Shown here piece after piece: positions 18,081 to 26,571 of a stretch of 64,000 nucleotides of DNA; position 1 is the first letter of the stretch; each line of letters opens with the position of its first letter. The position numbers and the translations under genes were made by a program. The stretch spans positions 1 to 64,000 of the forward strand of contig NZ_PQGA01000028.1 of NCBI RefSeq assembly GCF_002917095.1. The letters run 5' to 3'. Source of the DNA: Paraburkholderia eburnea (lineage in GTDB: Bacteria > Pseudomonadota > Gammaproteobacteria > Burkholderiales > Burkholderiaceae). The notes beneath the pieces are model-generated. The model saw only the letters and a program-made list of their open reading frames with translations. It made no database searches and had not been told where the DNA came from.

Positions 18081-18457
18081 GATTGACGAGCCGGACTGCA
18101 ATCGGAGGGGGCGCGCCGTGCTTCCCGAGCCTGCGCCGCGCCTCGTGAGGCATACGGCGAAGCCGGCGGGCGGCGGGCTTCAGCGGTGCGCCCATGTTAC
18201 CCGAATGCGGCATTCCGACGCGGCGATGCCCGCACGACCGTGGCGAGCGCATGGATATCGAGCAAGAAAACCACGGATTGCACCAGCTCATTCAGGCCCG
18301 GTTCAAGCCCATGGCGCACCGCATAAACTAATCACGAAACGATATAAACAGTGCCGCGAGGGTGTGGATGGGGAATTTCCCATTCAGTTACAATACCGCT
18401 TTTGGCGCGGCCAACCCCAGCGCCATCCCCAATACAAAAGCTGCAGGAGCTGCCTGA
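18081..18457. other. Divergent intergenic region pncB / fdxA
   Basis: This 377-base stretch separates pncB (minus) and fdxA (plus). A TACAAT at 18389-18394 is a possible -10 for fdxA, but no convincing -35 was found. The fdxA Shine-Dalgarno AGGAG lies just before its ATG. No gene, repeat or RNA element was recognised in the rest. Confidence 0.4.
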
Positions 18458-18781
18458 ATGACCCACGTTGTGACCGAAAGCTGCATCAAGTGCCGCTATA
18501 CCGACTGCGTCGATGTGTGCCCGGTGGACTGCTTTCGCGAAGGTCCCAACTTCCTCGCGATCGACCCGGACGAATGCATCGACTGCGCTGTTTGCGTCGC
18601 AGAATGCCCGGTGAATGCCATTTACGCTGAAGAAGACGTGCCTGGCGACCAGCAACAGTTCATCGAGCTGAACGCCGATCTGGCGAAGAACTGGCCGAGC
18701 ATCACCAAGACCAAGCCGGCACTTCCGGAAGCCGAAGAATTCAAGGACGTGAAGGACAAGCTCGCGCTGCTGGCTCGCTAA
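18458..18781 (+). CDS. fdxA: Seven-iron ferredoxin FdxA
   Basis: Low-potential electron carrier of 107 residues with one [3Fe-4S] and one [4Fe-4S] cluster. Cysteines are at 9, 12, 17, 21 and 25 (first region) and 40, 43, 46 and 50 (CIDCAVCVAECP), the standard pattern of Azotobacter-type 7Fe ferredoxins. The C-terminal extension after residue 60, with NWPSITKTKPALP, is also typical. It is monocistronic here, between pncB (divergent) and tRNA genes. Confidence 0.95.
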   Translation: MTHVVTESCIKCRYTDCVDVCPVDCFREGPNFLAIDPDECIDCAVCVAECPVNAIYAEEDVPGDQQQFIELNADLAKNWPSITKTKPALPEAEEFKDVKDKLALLAR

Positions 18782-18901
18782 ACGTACGTTACACACGTTA
18801 GCGACGCTGGAAGCGAGCGGGCTGGCGCGTCGTCAGCGGCCTTGTCATCGCCCTCCCGATCGTTTTTTCGACGGGAATGAAAATAAGATGGCGATCAGGT
18901 G

Positions 18902-18930
18902 TTGACAGACTGCGCCACACCCCATAGAAT
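18902..18930 (+). promoter_or_regulatory. Strong sigma-70 promoter for the tRNA-Asn genes
   Basis: Consensus TTGACA (18902-18907) and TAGAAT (18925-18930) with 17-bp spacing. Transcription would start about 15 bases before the first tRNA-Asn. It probably serves both tRNAs, since no second promoter is seen in the 69-base spacer. Confidence 0.8.
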
Positions 18931-18951
18931 CTCGTTCTCTGCTTTTGTTGA

Positions 18952-19027
18952 TCCCCGATAGCTCAGTCGGTAGAGCGCCGGACTGTTAATCCGTAGGTCC
19001 CTGGTTCGAGCCCAGGTCGGGGAGCCA
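18952..19027 (+). tRNA. tRNA-Asn (GTT)
   Basis: A 76-base cloverleaf: acceptor TCCCCGA pairing with TCGGGGA, D-arm GCTCAGTCGGTAGAGC, anticodon arm with GTT in CTGTTAATC, T-arm with GGTTCGAGCC, discriminator G and an encoded CCA. Anticodon GTT gives asparagine. An identical copy follows. Confidence 0.97.
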
Positions 19028-19096
19028 GGATTCGCAAAAGCCCGTTAATCAAAACGGTCTTTTTGAAGAAGTTAATAGCTGTAGTTGTACTGCTGT

Positions 19097-19172
19097 TCCC
19101 CGATAGCTCAGTCGGTAGAGCGCCGGACTGTTAATCCGTAGGTCCCTGGTTCGAGCCCAGGTCGGGGAGCCA
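19097..19172 (+). tRNA. tRNA-Asn (GTT), second copy
   Basis: Identical over all 76 bases to the copy at 18952-19027, with anticodon GTT and encoded CCA. The copies are separated by 69 unrelated bases. A rho-independent terminator follows directly, so this is the end of a two-tRNA transcript. Confidence 0.97.
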
Positions 19173-19181
19173 AAATATGAA

Positions 19182-19214
19182 GCCGTTGCGTTTTTGCGCA
19201 ACGGCTTTTTTCTT
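19182..19214 (+). terminator. Rho-independent terminator of the tRNA-Asn operon
   Basis: A 9-bp stem (GCCGTTGCG / CGCAACGGC) is followed by TTTTTTC. It begins 9 bases after the second tRNA. Confidence 0.9.
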
Positions 19215-19327
19215 TTGGTGCGACGGAAGATGCGCTGCTGGCCTTCAGGCATCAACGCGAATCCGGCTATTAGTCGCATCCCCCACCCTGCCCGATAATA
19301 CCGCTACACCAATTCTCGGGAATCCGC

Positions 19328-19819
19328 ATGAAATCGACCCGCTACGCCGTCCGGCTGCGCTGCGCGCTGGCCTTTTGCGCGAGCACGCTCGTCATGGGCG
19401 CCGCCCACGCCGAGCAGATCGGCAGCGTGAACACCAATTTCCGCATGACCGGCTCGGACAAGGTCGTCGTCGAAGCCTACGACGATCCCGCGGTGCAAGG
19501 CGTCACCTGCTACGTTTCCCGTGCGCGCACCGGCGGTGTCAAAGGCACGCTAGGTATCGCCGAAGACCCGACCGAAGCGTCCATCGCCTGCCGCCAGGTC
19601 GGCCCGATCAGCTTCCCCTCCCCGCTCAAGCAGCAGGCCGATGTCTTCAGCGAACGCATGTCGTTCCTCTTCAAGACGCTGCACGTGGTCCGCGTGGTCG
19701 ACACGAAACGCAACGCGCTCGTCTATCTGACCTACAGCGACCGCGTCGTGAGCGGCAGCGCGAAGAACAGTGTCACCGCCGTGCCGATGCCCGCCGGCAC
19801 GACCATCCCCGTGCGCTAA
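19328..19819 (+). CDS. creA: CreA family periplasmic protein
   Basis: Exported protein of 163 residues with a signal peptide cleaved near AHA-EQ (about residue 28). The mature part matches CreA: IGSVNTNFRMTGSDKVVVEAYDDP near the start (in short segments, EAYDDP and VQGVTCYVSRA) and SFLFKTLHVVRVVD, LVYLTYSDRVVSGS near the end. CreA is widespread in proteobacteria but its biochemical role is not established. It is a single gene with its own start, and is followed after 52 bases by an AraC regulator. Confidence 0.9.
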   Translation: MKSTRYAVRLRCALAFCASTLVMGAAHAEQIGSVNTNFRMTGSDKVVVEAYDDPAVQGVTCYVSRARTGGVKGTLGIAEDPTEASIACRQVGPISFPSPLKQQADVFSERMSFLFKTLHVVRVVDTKRNALVYLTYSDRVVSGSAKNSVTAVPMPAGTTIPVR

Positions 19820-19871
19820 ACTGCAAGGATTCGCCGCCGCTTCGGCGCCTCATCGGTTCTCGCCCCGCGCC

Positions 19872-20726
19872 ATGACCCGCTCCACGTTTCGCGATTCGGC
19901 CCGTTACTGGCGCTCGCCGCTGTTGCCCGGCGCGGAACTGCTCACGGCCGAATATCACGATCACGAGTTCACCGCGCACTGGCACGACGCCTATACGGTC
20001 CCCGTGATCGAGGAAGGCGCCGAGTGCTATCGCTACAGCGGCGCGCACCATGTCGCGGATGCCGGCAGCGTGCCCGTCATCAATCCCGGCGAGCTTCACA
20101 CGGGCGCGCGCGCCGTGGACGAGGGCTGGCGCTATCGCGTCATGTACGTGCCGGTGGACTATCTCCATGCCCTCGCGAACGGGATCGCGGACCGCCCGCA
20201 ACCGCTGCCGTGGTTCGATGCCGAAGTCATCCGCGATCTCGATCTCGCCCGTCGCCTCTCGCGCGCGCACCGCCTGATGGAAGCGCACGCCGCCCACGGC
20301 CTGACGGCGACACCCGCCGATCCGCTGACCGCCGAAGACGCGCTGATCGACGCCCTCTCGACGCTCCTCACCCGCCATGGCCGCACGCGCGCCACGCCGC
20401 TTGCAGCCGCGCCGCATGAACCGCGCGTCGACGTCATGAAGGCGCTGCTCGCCGCCGATCTCACCGCGCCGCTGCGCGTGGCCGATCTCGCCCAGGCCAT
20501 CGGCCTGTCGCCGTTCCACGCGACGCGCCTCTTCACCCACGCGACCGGCCTGCCGCCGCACGCCTGGCGCACGCAGTTGCGGCTGCAGCGCGCGCTCGCG
20601 CCGTTGCGCGCGGGCGTTGCGGTCGCCGATGTCGCCGCCGCGCAAGGCTTCACGGATCAGAGCCACTTCACGCGCCACTTCCGCCGCATGTTCGGCGTGC
20701 CGCCGGGGCGCTGGCAGATGGCGTGA
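19872..20726 (+). CDS. AraC family transcriptional regulator
   Basis: DNA-binding regulator of 284 residues. The N-terminal half (about 20-120) is an AraC-type cupin sensor domain with HDHEFTAHWHDAYTVPVIEEG and NPGELHTGAR, the pattern seen in regulators next to AzlCD and LysE-type exporters. The C-terminal half has two helix-turn-helix motifs, with LSPFHATRLFTHATGLPPHAW and the signature AAAQGFTDQSHFTRHFRRMFG in segments. It precedes azlC by 103 bases on the same strand, so it probably regulates azlCD; the effector is unknown. Confidence 0.9.
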   Translation: MTRSTFRDSARYWRSPLLPGAELLTAEYHDHEFTAHWHDAYTVPVIEEGAECYRYSGAHHVADAGSVPVINPGELHTGARAVDEGWRYRVMYVPVDYLHALANGIADRPQPLPWFDAEVIRDLDLARRLSRAHRLMEAHAAHGLTATPADPLTAEDALIDALSTLLTRHGRTRATPLAAAPHEPRVDVMKALLAADLTAPLRVADLAQAIGLSPFHATRLFTHATGLPPHAWRTQLRLQRALAPLRAGVAVADVAAAQGFTDQSHFTRHFRRMFGVPPGRWQMA

Positions 20727-20829
20727 ATCGTGGCGTGATTCGCGACCCGAAGCACGGCCAAAGCGCAAGAACGTACAAGCCGCACGCCAAACGCCCGGCT
20801 AAGCTGACCCTCCGTATCAGGAGAACGGC

Positions 20830-21672
20830 TTGGCTACACAACCTCATTCGCAACCTCATTTGCAACCTCCCCCGCACCCTCATCGCTTCAAGGAACTCGT
20901 CGCCGGCGCGCGCGACACCGTGCCGATGATGATCGGCGCGGCGCCCTTCGGCATCATCTTCGGCACGCTCGTCGCCACGGGACCGCTCGCGCTCTGGCAC
21001 GGCCAGTTGATGTCGCTCGCCGTGTTTGCCGGCTCGGCGCAGTTCATCGCGCTCGGGCTGATCGCCTCGAATGCGAGTTTCGCCGTGATCTGGGCGACCA
21101 CGCTCATCGTCAATCTGCGCCATGTGCTCTATAGCGCGACGCTCGCGCCCTATGTGTCGCACCTGCCGCTGCGTTGGCGTCTCGCGCTCGGCGGCCTGCT
21201 CACCGACGAGGTGTTCGCCGTCGCCTGGGCTTACTTCCGCCGCCATGCGCCGGGCGATGTCTCGCCGTGGCACTTCCTCGGCTCGGGGCTTTCGATGTAT
21301 CTGAACTGGCAGTTCTGGACCGCCGCGGGCCTGCTGTTCGGCGCGGCGTTTCCGGGGCTGCAGTCGCTCGGGCTGGACTTCGCGATGGTCGCAACCTTTA
21401 TCGCCATCGTCGTGCCGCAACTCGTGGCCTTGCGCTATCTGGCCGCCGCCGTCACGGCGGGCGCGCTCGCGTTTTTCTGGCAGGCGTGGCCGTACAAGCT
21501 CGGGCTGCTCGGCGCGGTGCTCGTGGGCGTGGCGGTGGGCGTCGTGCTGTCGCGGCCGCGCAAGCCGCGCGATGCAGCCGATGCCGATACACAACAGCCG
21601 CTGCGCGCGCATCGCCAGCATGACCAACGCGATCAACACGACCAACACGCGATTGCCGGAGGCCGCCAATGA
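20830..21672 (+). CDS. azlC: AzlC family branched-chain amino acid exporter subunit
   Basis: Large subunit of an AzlCD-type exporter of branched-chain amino acids or related compounds. The 280-residue protein has about seven membrane segments and family blocks PMMIGAAPFGIIFGTL, SLAVFAGSAQFIALGL and NLRHVLYSATLAPY. The start is TTG at 20830, chosen because AGGAGA lies 6 bases upstream and no ATG fits. The C-terminal tail is hydrophilic. Its stop overlaps the azlD start (ATGA). Confidence 0.9.
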   Translation: MATQPHSQPHLQPPPHPHRFKELVAGARDTVPMMIGAAPFGIIFGTLVATGPLALWHGQLMSLAVFAGSAQFIALGLIASNASFAVIWATTLIVNLRHVLYSATLAPYVSHLPLRWRLALGGLLTDEVFAVAWAYFRRHAPGDVSPWHFLGSGLSMYLNWQFWTAAGLLFGAAFPGLQSLGLDFAMVATFIAIVVPQLVALRYLAAAVTAGALAFFWQAWPYKLGLLGAVLVGVAVGVVLSRPRKPRDAADADTQQPLRAHRQHDQRDQHDQHAIAGGRQ

Positions 21673-21992
21673 ACTACGTCGTCCTGATCCTCGGCATGGC
21701 TGCCATCACCTTGCTCGTGCGCACCGCCGTCTTCGTGCTGGGCGAGCGTCTGGTGTTCCCGCCGCTCGTGCGCACGGCGCTCGGCTTCGTGCCGGTCACG
21801 GTGCTCACCGCGATCATCGTGCCGATGGCCGTCTCGCCGCACGGCCAGCACGCCGAGCTGAGCTGGCGCAATCCGCAGCTCGTCGGCGCGCTAGCGGCGA
21901 TCGGCGTGAGCGCACTCACGAAGCGCCCGCTTCTCACCATCGCGGTCGGTCTGGGCGTGTTCTTTTTCTGGCAAGGCGTGGTGCTGCGCTAG
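21669..21992 (+). CDS. azlD: AzlD family branched-chain amino acid exporter subunit
   Basis: Small hydrophobic partner of AzlC, 107 residues with four predicted membrane segments. Family features are the N-terminal VVLILGMAAITLLVRTAVFVLGERL and the FPPLVRTALGFVPVTVLTAII block (in parts, GFVPVTVLTAII). It overlaps azlC by 4 bases, so the two subunits are translationally coupled. Confidence 0.9.
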   Translation: MNYVVLILGMAAITLLVRTAVFVLGERLVFPPLVRTALGFVPVTVLTAIIVPMAVSPHGQHAELSWRNPQLVGALAAIGVSALTKRPLLTIAVGLGVFFFWQGVVLR

Positions 21993-22168
21993 CCCGTGCG
22001 CGCCGCGTTTCCAGCAGGTTTCGAGGACGGACTCAGCCCGCGCCGCTCAAGTTTCGCCCCCATGCGCCGTTAAACCGTCGAGGCCTGCATTGGCGCCATC
22101 CGACCAATGCGGGCCAATGCAGGCCAAGCGAACTCAGGCACCGCCAGGAATACACCGGGGCAACCACA

Positions 22169-22921
22169 ATGGGGCACATCACCCTCAATCTCAAGGAAGA
22201 AACGCTTGCGTCGCTGCGCAAGGACTTCGATGCGTTCCTGCGCGTCTCGCTCAAGCTCGACCCGCAGTTTCTGACGCCGTCGTTTGAGGACTTCCTGCGC
22301 GCAAAGCTGCTCGACAACATGACGCCGCTCACCGAGCAGGCGGTGCAGCGTCTTCTTCAAGGCGGCCAGTACGCCTGGGCCAAGCGCACGCTTGACAAGG
22401 AGTTTCCGGAAGTCGTGTCGATGCTGATGCGCCATGCGGGGGAATTCGGCTTCGGCTTCGCCTCGCGCGCCGAGTGGACGCCCGAGGAACTGGCCAAGCA
22501 ATGCCGCGAGTGGGCGGCGGCGATCGTCCACGAGGCCCAGGCCGAAGAAACGCTGATCGACCCGCTCGCCGCGCAGATCAAATCGGGCGTGGAGGACATC
22601 CAGGCGCTGGAGGAAAAGATGCAGACGCCTGCCTGGCGTCTCGCGGAGTCGCTGCGCCAGCGCGTCTATGAAGCGAAAATCGGCTGCGAGCAGGCGAGCG
22701 GCAGTCTCGCGCGCGAGCGTCTGGGCGAACTGCGCGGCCTGTTGCGCATGGGCATCACGCACGGCACGTTCCAGAAGCAGGAAGCGCAGCAGATCATGGA
22801 ATATCTGCGTCTTCTGAAGCCTGAAATCTTCGTCGAGGAACCCGACGACGTCTTCACGCGACTCGCCGCCTGGCTGCGCAACTTCTTCGTGCCGCCAACG
22901 CCAAGAAACCAGCCGCGCTAA
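22169..22921 (+). CDS. Conserved hypothetical cytoplasmic protein
   Basis: The 250-residue product is soluble, acidic-to-neutral and rich in predicted helix, starting MGHITLNLKEETLASLRKDF. I do not recognise a domain. There is no signal peptide or membrane segment. A long helical middle (about 125-180, AEETLIDPLAAQIKSGVEDI onward) could be a coiled coil. It has normal local codon use and stands alone between azlD and a convergent helicase gene. A function cannot be assigned. Confidence 0.75.
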   Translation: MGHITLNLKEETLASLRKDFDAFLRVSLKLDPQFLTPSFEDFLRAKLLDNMTPLTEQAVQRLLQGGQYAWAKRTLDKEFPEVVSMLMRHAGEFGFGFASRAEWTPEELAKQCREWAAAIVHEAQAEETLIDPLAAQIKSGVEDIQALEEKMQTPAWRLAESLRQRVYEAKIGCEQASGSLARERLGELRGLLRMGITHGTFQKQEAQQIMEYLRLLKPEIFVEEPDDVFTRLAAWLRNFFVPPTPRNQPR

Positions 22922-22936
22922 AACCGCTCTCCGGCA

Positions 22937-22959
22937 GACGCGGCCCTCGCGGCCGCGTC
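22937..22959. other. Hairpin between convergent genes
   Basis: A 9-bp perfect inverted repeat (GACGCGGCC / GGCCGCGTC) with a 5-base loop lies just after the hypothetical gene. It lacks a T-run on either strand, so it is at best a partial terminator. Next to it (22970-23005) a short CGCTTATT(T/C)CT-type sequence is repeated about three times. Confidence 0.4.
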
Positions 22960-23013
22960 CCCGCCCGCGCTTATTTCTCGCTTATTCCTCGCTTATTCCT
23001 CGCTTTCCCCCGC

Positions 23014-25161
23014 TTACTCCCACATCTTGCGCAGCTTCGCGCCGATCTCGACCTTCGCGCGCGCCGCGGCGGCCAGCCCCGCCGCACTTGGCGCGCTGAC
23101 CACGGGCGGCGCCGGCCAGGCACACCCTTCGAACAGCGGCAGCATCTGCGCGCCGATAAAGCGCGTGCGCGACGCCCAGACATGCCGGTCGCCCGACGCC
23201 GCCTGGTTGTGCACATAGAAGCGCTGCGGCACGACGATATGCAGGTCTTCCTTCGCGCGCGTCATCGCCACGTAGAGCAGACGGCGCTCTTCTTCGAGTT
23301 CCTCGTCGCTGCCCGCGCCCAGATCCGACGGGATGCAACCGTCCACGCCATTGAGCACGAACACGTTGCGCCACTCCTGCCCCTTGGCCGAGTGGATCGT
23401 CGAGAGAATCAGATAGTCCTCGTCGAGCAGCGGATCGGCCGATTCGGCGCTGGTGGCGTCGGGCGGATCGAGCGTCAGTTCGGTCAGAAAACGCTCGCGC
23501 GAGGCATAGGTGCTCGCGATGCTTTCCATCTGCAGCAGATCGGCCATGCGCACCTGGGCGTCTTCGTGATTGCGCTCCAGATGCGGCTCGTACCAGCGCC
23601 GCACGCGCTCGAACTCGCCGGGCCAGGGCGTCGCGCGCGCGCCGATGTTGTCGATGAGCGCGGTGAACGCGGGCCAATCCTCGGCGGCACGCGGCGGCGG
23701 CGCGAACGCGGCGAGCGCCTGCGCGGCGCGGTACGCGCCCGTGCAGGCCGCGACCTGATCGAGCAGCCGCGCGGCCGTGGCCGGCCCGACGCCGGGCATC
23801 AACTGCGTCACGCGAAAACCCGCCACGCGGTCGAGCGGATTTTCGGCCCAACGCAGCACGGCCAGCACATCCTTGACGTGCGCGGCGTCCAGAAAACGCA
23901 GACCGCCGAATTTCACGAACGGAATATTGCGGCGCGCGAGTTCGATTTCGAGCGTCGCGCTATGGTGCGCGGCGCGAAACAGCACGGCCTGCTGCTTGAG
24001 TGTCATGCCGCCCTCGCGCGCCTCCAGAATCTGCTCGACCACATAGCGCGCCTGGGTGGCCTCGTCGGCGACCGTGACGAGGCGCGGGCGCTGCTGCGAG
24101 GCGCGGTCGGTCCACAGGTTCTTGGTGTAGCGCTCCGTGGCGGCGTCCATCACGGCATTCGAGGCCGCGAGGATCGGCGCGGTCGAGCGATAGTTGCGCT
24201 CTAGCGTCACTTGTCGCGCAGGCGGGTCGAAATGCGCGGGGAAATCGAGGATGTTGCGCACCGTTGCGCCCCGAAACGAGTAAATGGCCTGCGCATCGTC
24301 GCCAACGACGGTCAGCCCGCGCCCGTCCGGCTTGAGCGCGAGCAGAATGGAGGCCTGCAGGCGATTCGTGTCCTGATATTCGTCGACGAGAATGTGATCG
24401 AAGCGCGCGGCCAGATCGGCGGCAATAGCCGGTTCTGCCGACATATGCGCCCAATATAGCAACAGATCGTCGTAGTCGAGCACATTCTGCTTTTGCTTGG
24501 CGTCCGTGTAGGCGGCGAACAGCGCCCGCAATTGCGGCTCCCATTCGAGGCACCACGAGAACGAGCGCGCGAGCACCTCCGCCAGCGAATCGCCCGTGTT
24601 GACGACGCGCGAGTACATCGCCAGACACGTCGATTTAGCGGGAAATCGCTTCTCTTTCGCCGACAATCCCAACTCATGACGTACGAGATTCATGAGATCG
24701 GCGGAATCTTCGCGGTCGTTGATCGTGAATGCGGGCGACAGGCCGATCTGCTCGGCATACTCGCGCAGCAGCCGCGCGCCGACGCCATGAAACGTGCCCG
24801 CCCAGGTGAGCCCTTGCGCCAGCGTCGCCGCCGCGCCCGATACGCCCGCGGCGATCCGCGAAACCCGCCGCGTCATTTCCTGCGCGGCACGACGCGAGAA
24901 CGTTAGCAGCAAGATGCGATGCGGATCGACGCCGTTGACAACGAGATGCGCGACGCGATGTGCGAGCGTGTTGGTCTTGCCGGAACCGGCCCCCGCTATC
25001 ACAAGCAGCGGTTCAGGCAGCGTGGCGCCGGGTGCAAAGGCCTGCGGGCCGCCATGTTCCACGGCGGCGCGCTGGGCATCGTTGAGCTTCGCGAGGTAGG
25101 CCGCCACGTCGGGCAGGCCCGCTTCGGCTTGGGGGGAATCGGCGAGAGTGACAGTGGACAC
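23014..25161 (-). CDS. UvrD/PcrA-like ATP-dependent DNA helicase (superfamily 1)
   Basis: SF1A 3'-5' helicase of about 715 residues. Motifs: Q-motif LNDAQRAAVEHG, Walker A VIAGAGSGKTNTLA, Walker B/DExx VDEYQDTNRLQ, GDDAQAIYSFRGA, LERNYRS, and near the C-terminus ILSTIHSAKGQEW and LLYVAMTRAKEDL. The C-terminal part is shorter than in UvrD/Rep, so it may be a lineage-specific paralogue rather than UvrD itself. Two GTG starts are possible (25161 and 25230); 25161 is preferred because the extra residues are not helicase-like. It probably acts in DNA repair; this is inferred from the family. Confidence 0.85.
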   Translation of the reverse strand: MSTVTLADSPQAEAGLPDVAAYLAKLNDAQRAAVEHGGPQAFAPGATLPEPLLVIAGAGSGKTNTLAHRVAHLVVNGVDPHRILLLTFSRRAAQEMTRRVSRIAAGVSGAAATLAQGLTWAGTFHGVGARLLREYAEQIGLSPAFTINDREDSADLMNLVRHELGLSAKEKRFPAKSTCLAMYSRVVNTGDSLAEVLARSFSWCLEWEPQLRALFAAYTDAKQKQNVLDYDDLLLYWAHMSAEPAIAADLAARFDHILVDEYQDTNRLQASILLALKPDGRGLTVVGDDAQAIYSFRGATVRNILDFPAHFDPPARQVTLERNYRSTAPILAASNAVMDAATERYTKNLWTDRASQQRPRLVTVADEATQARYVVEQILEAREGGMTLKQQAVLFRAAHHSATLEIELARRNIPFVKFGGLRFLDAAHVKDVLAVLRWAENPLDRVAGFRVTQLMPGVGPATAARLLDQVAACTGAYRAAQALAAFAPPPRAAEDWPAFTALIDNIGARATPWPGEFERVRRWYEPHLERNHEDAQVRMADLLQMESIASTYASRERFLTELTLDPPDATSAESADPLLDEDYLILSTIHSAKGQEWRNVFVLNGVDGCIPSDLGAGSDEELEEERRLLYVAMTRAKEDLHIVVPQRFYVHNQAASGDRHVWASRTRFIGAQMLPLFEGCAWPAPPVVSAPSAAGLAAAARAKVEIGAKLRKMWE

Positions 25162-25309
25162 GGCGGCGGATGGCAGAGGTAGATAGCGCGTCTTCCATGA
25201 CGCGGCGACACACACTGTATATCCATACACCTTACGCCCGCAAGCGCCGATCCTGCCGTGATCTGGCGATATTTATACGCGATCGTCGCGCGACGCGCTT
25301 CAAGCGCCC

Positions 25310-25353
25310 AAAAATAGAAGCGGCGGCGCCCGCTTCCGGACGCCGCCGCTTCT
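25310..25353 (-). terminator. Rho-independent terminator of the 25389 gene
   Basis: A 13-bp perfect stem (AGAAGCGGCGGCG and its complement, 25316-25328 and 25341-25353) is followed on the minus strand by TATTTTTGG. It lies 36 bases after the stop of the minus-strand gene that ends at 25389. Confidence 0.88.
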
Positions 25354-25388
25354 ACTTACAACTCAACGGCTCACACGCGCTGCGAGAC

Positions 25389-25808
25389 TTACGGCTGGGT
25401 CGTGCCGCTCTGCTGCTGGGCCGACTGGCCGTTCATCTGATCCTTCATTTCCGAATTGTTGACCTGACGGTCCGCCTTGCGGTTGATCTTCGCGTCCTTG
25501 ACCTGCGACTTGTAGTCCGACTTGGCCTGCTTCTTCGCGTCCTTGTATTGCGCGTTGGCCGACTTCTTCGCACTGCGGTACTCGGCGCTGGCCTGGGCGT
25601 TGGCGTCGCGCTTCTGCACCAGCGGATCGGTCGAGGTCGGCGCCGTCAGGTTCTGCGGAGCCGGCGCGGGTTGCGCGATGCCGGCGGCGGCTGGCGCCTG
25701 GCTCGGCGCAGCCGACGGAGCTTCAGCAGTCTGGGCGAACGCGCCTTGCGCGAACAGCGCGGCGGTGGCGAAAGCGGTACCGGTAAGCAGCTTGCGAATC
25801 TGAGTCAT
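25389..25808 (-). CDS. Small exported Lys/Ala-rich repeat protein
   Basis: A 139-residue protein with a clear signal peptide (MTQIRKLLTG... AFAQ, cleavage near residue 26), a Pro/Ala/Gln linker (about 28-60), three adjoining 11-residue repeats (75-85 AEYRSAKKSAN, 86-96 AQYKDAKKQAK, 97-107 SDYKSQVKDAK) and a Gln-rich tail. The 11-residue period suits a long amphipathic helix in the periplasm. GAGG precedes the ATG at good spacing. It is monocistronic, closed by a strong terminator. I do not recognise a functional family; lysine-rich envelope-stress or membrane-binding roles are guesses. Confidence 0.82.
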   Translation of the reverse strand: MTQIRKLLTGTAFATAALFAQGAFAQTAEAPSAAPSQAPAAAGIAQPAPAPQNLTAPTSTDPLVQKRDANAQASAEYRSAKKSANAQYKDAKKQAKSDYKSQVKDAKINRKADRQVNNSEMKDQMNGQSAQQQSGTTQP

Positions 25809-26134
25809 GGCATATCCTCTTTGCAGTAGTTCCGGGAACGGCTTCGCAACAGACATGCCCGTCGCGGCGCGCTCCCGCTCGATGAAGCCGCCTCGCCGAA
25901 CAGGTATGCGGTGCCTTGCGTATCCTGTTCGGGAGGCGGTTCTCTCGGCTGGGGTGGATCCATTTTTGTCTGAGGAAGCCCGTGAAGTCCCGCAACGTTA
26001 CTCACCGTTTCACTTTCTGACGATTTCATAACATCTGGCCCCGAGATGGATCAGCGGCCCGCGAGCCGGGGATCGCTTATCATGCTCACCCTTTCGCGCG
26101 GCCCGCGTGGCGCGCTCCTGATTCCCGATTTGCC
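25809..26134. other. Divergent intergenic region
   Basis: This 326-base region lies between the minus-strand repeat protein and the plus-strand S4-domain gene. No gene, RNA or clear promoter was found; a TATCAT near 26077 is a weak -10 candidate for the S4 gene. Composition is similar to the surroundings. Confidence 0.35.
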
Positions 26135-26356
26135 ATGCCCAATCTCGATTTCACACTGACCGGCGACTACGTCGAACTCCACAACCTCCTGAAGATCACG
26201 GGCCTCGCGGACAGCGGCGGCTCGGCGAAGGTGATCGTCGCCTCCGGCGCCGTCAAGGTCGACGGCGAAGTCGAGCTGCGCAAGACCTGCAAGATTCGCG
26301 CGGGTCAGTCGGTGCTGCTGGGCGACACGCGCATCGCGATTCACGAGGCGCAGTAG
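26135..26356 (+). CDS. S4-domain RNA-binding protein (YbcJ-like)
   Basis: A 73-residue protein that consists almost only of an S4-type RNA-binding fold: VELHNLLKITGLADSGGSAKVIVASGAVKVDGEVELRKTCKIRAGQSV read in short segments gives the helix-turn-strand pattern (LLKITG, GGSAK, VKVDGEVELRK, KIRAGQ). This matches the YbcJ family, thought to bind structured RNA and possibly to assist ribosome assembly. It stands alone and is followed by a weak terminator. Confidence 0.88.
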   Translation: MPNLDFTLTGDYVELHNLLKITGLADSGGSAKVIVASGAVKVDGEVELRKTCKIRAGQSVLLGDTRIAIHEAQ

Positions 26357-26444
26357 CGCACCTCGATTCGCATCGATTCGCGTCGACGTACCGGGTTCAA
26401 AAGCCACGAAAGCTCGCCAAAACGAAACGCTTCCGAAAGAAAAT

Positions 26445-26464
26445 GCACCATATAGGTGCTTTTT
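26445..26464. terminator. Weak bidirectional terminator
   Basis: A 5-bp stem GCACC / GGTGC with loop ATATA is followed by five T residues on the plus strand and preceded by AAAAT. It lies 89 bases after the S4-domain gene. Confidence 0.55.
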
Positions 26465-26537
26465 GTCCGAAACAAGCGTAATCTCGCCATAGGCTTTCAG
26501 CTCCTGCAAGCCCACAACCGGTACGCAAACACAGGAC

Positions 26538-26563
26538 ACGCGGCGCGATGATTCGCGCCGCGT
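26538..26563 (+). promoter_or_regulatory. Perfect hairpin over the upstream start codon of the MATE gene
   Basis: A 10-bp perfect stem (ACGCGGCGCG, 26538-26547, pairing with 26554-26563) has the loop ATGATT, which includes the first possible ATG (26548) of the exporter gene. CCGCTTTT follows, then the second ATG at 26572. It could limit translation initiation or act as a weak terminator. Confidence 0.5.
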
Positions 26564-26571
26564 CCGCTTTT

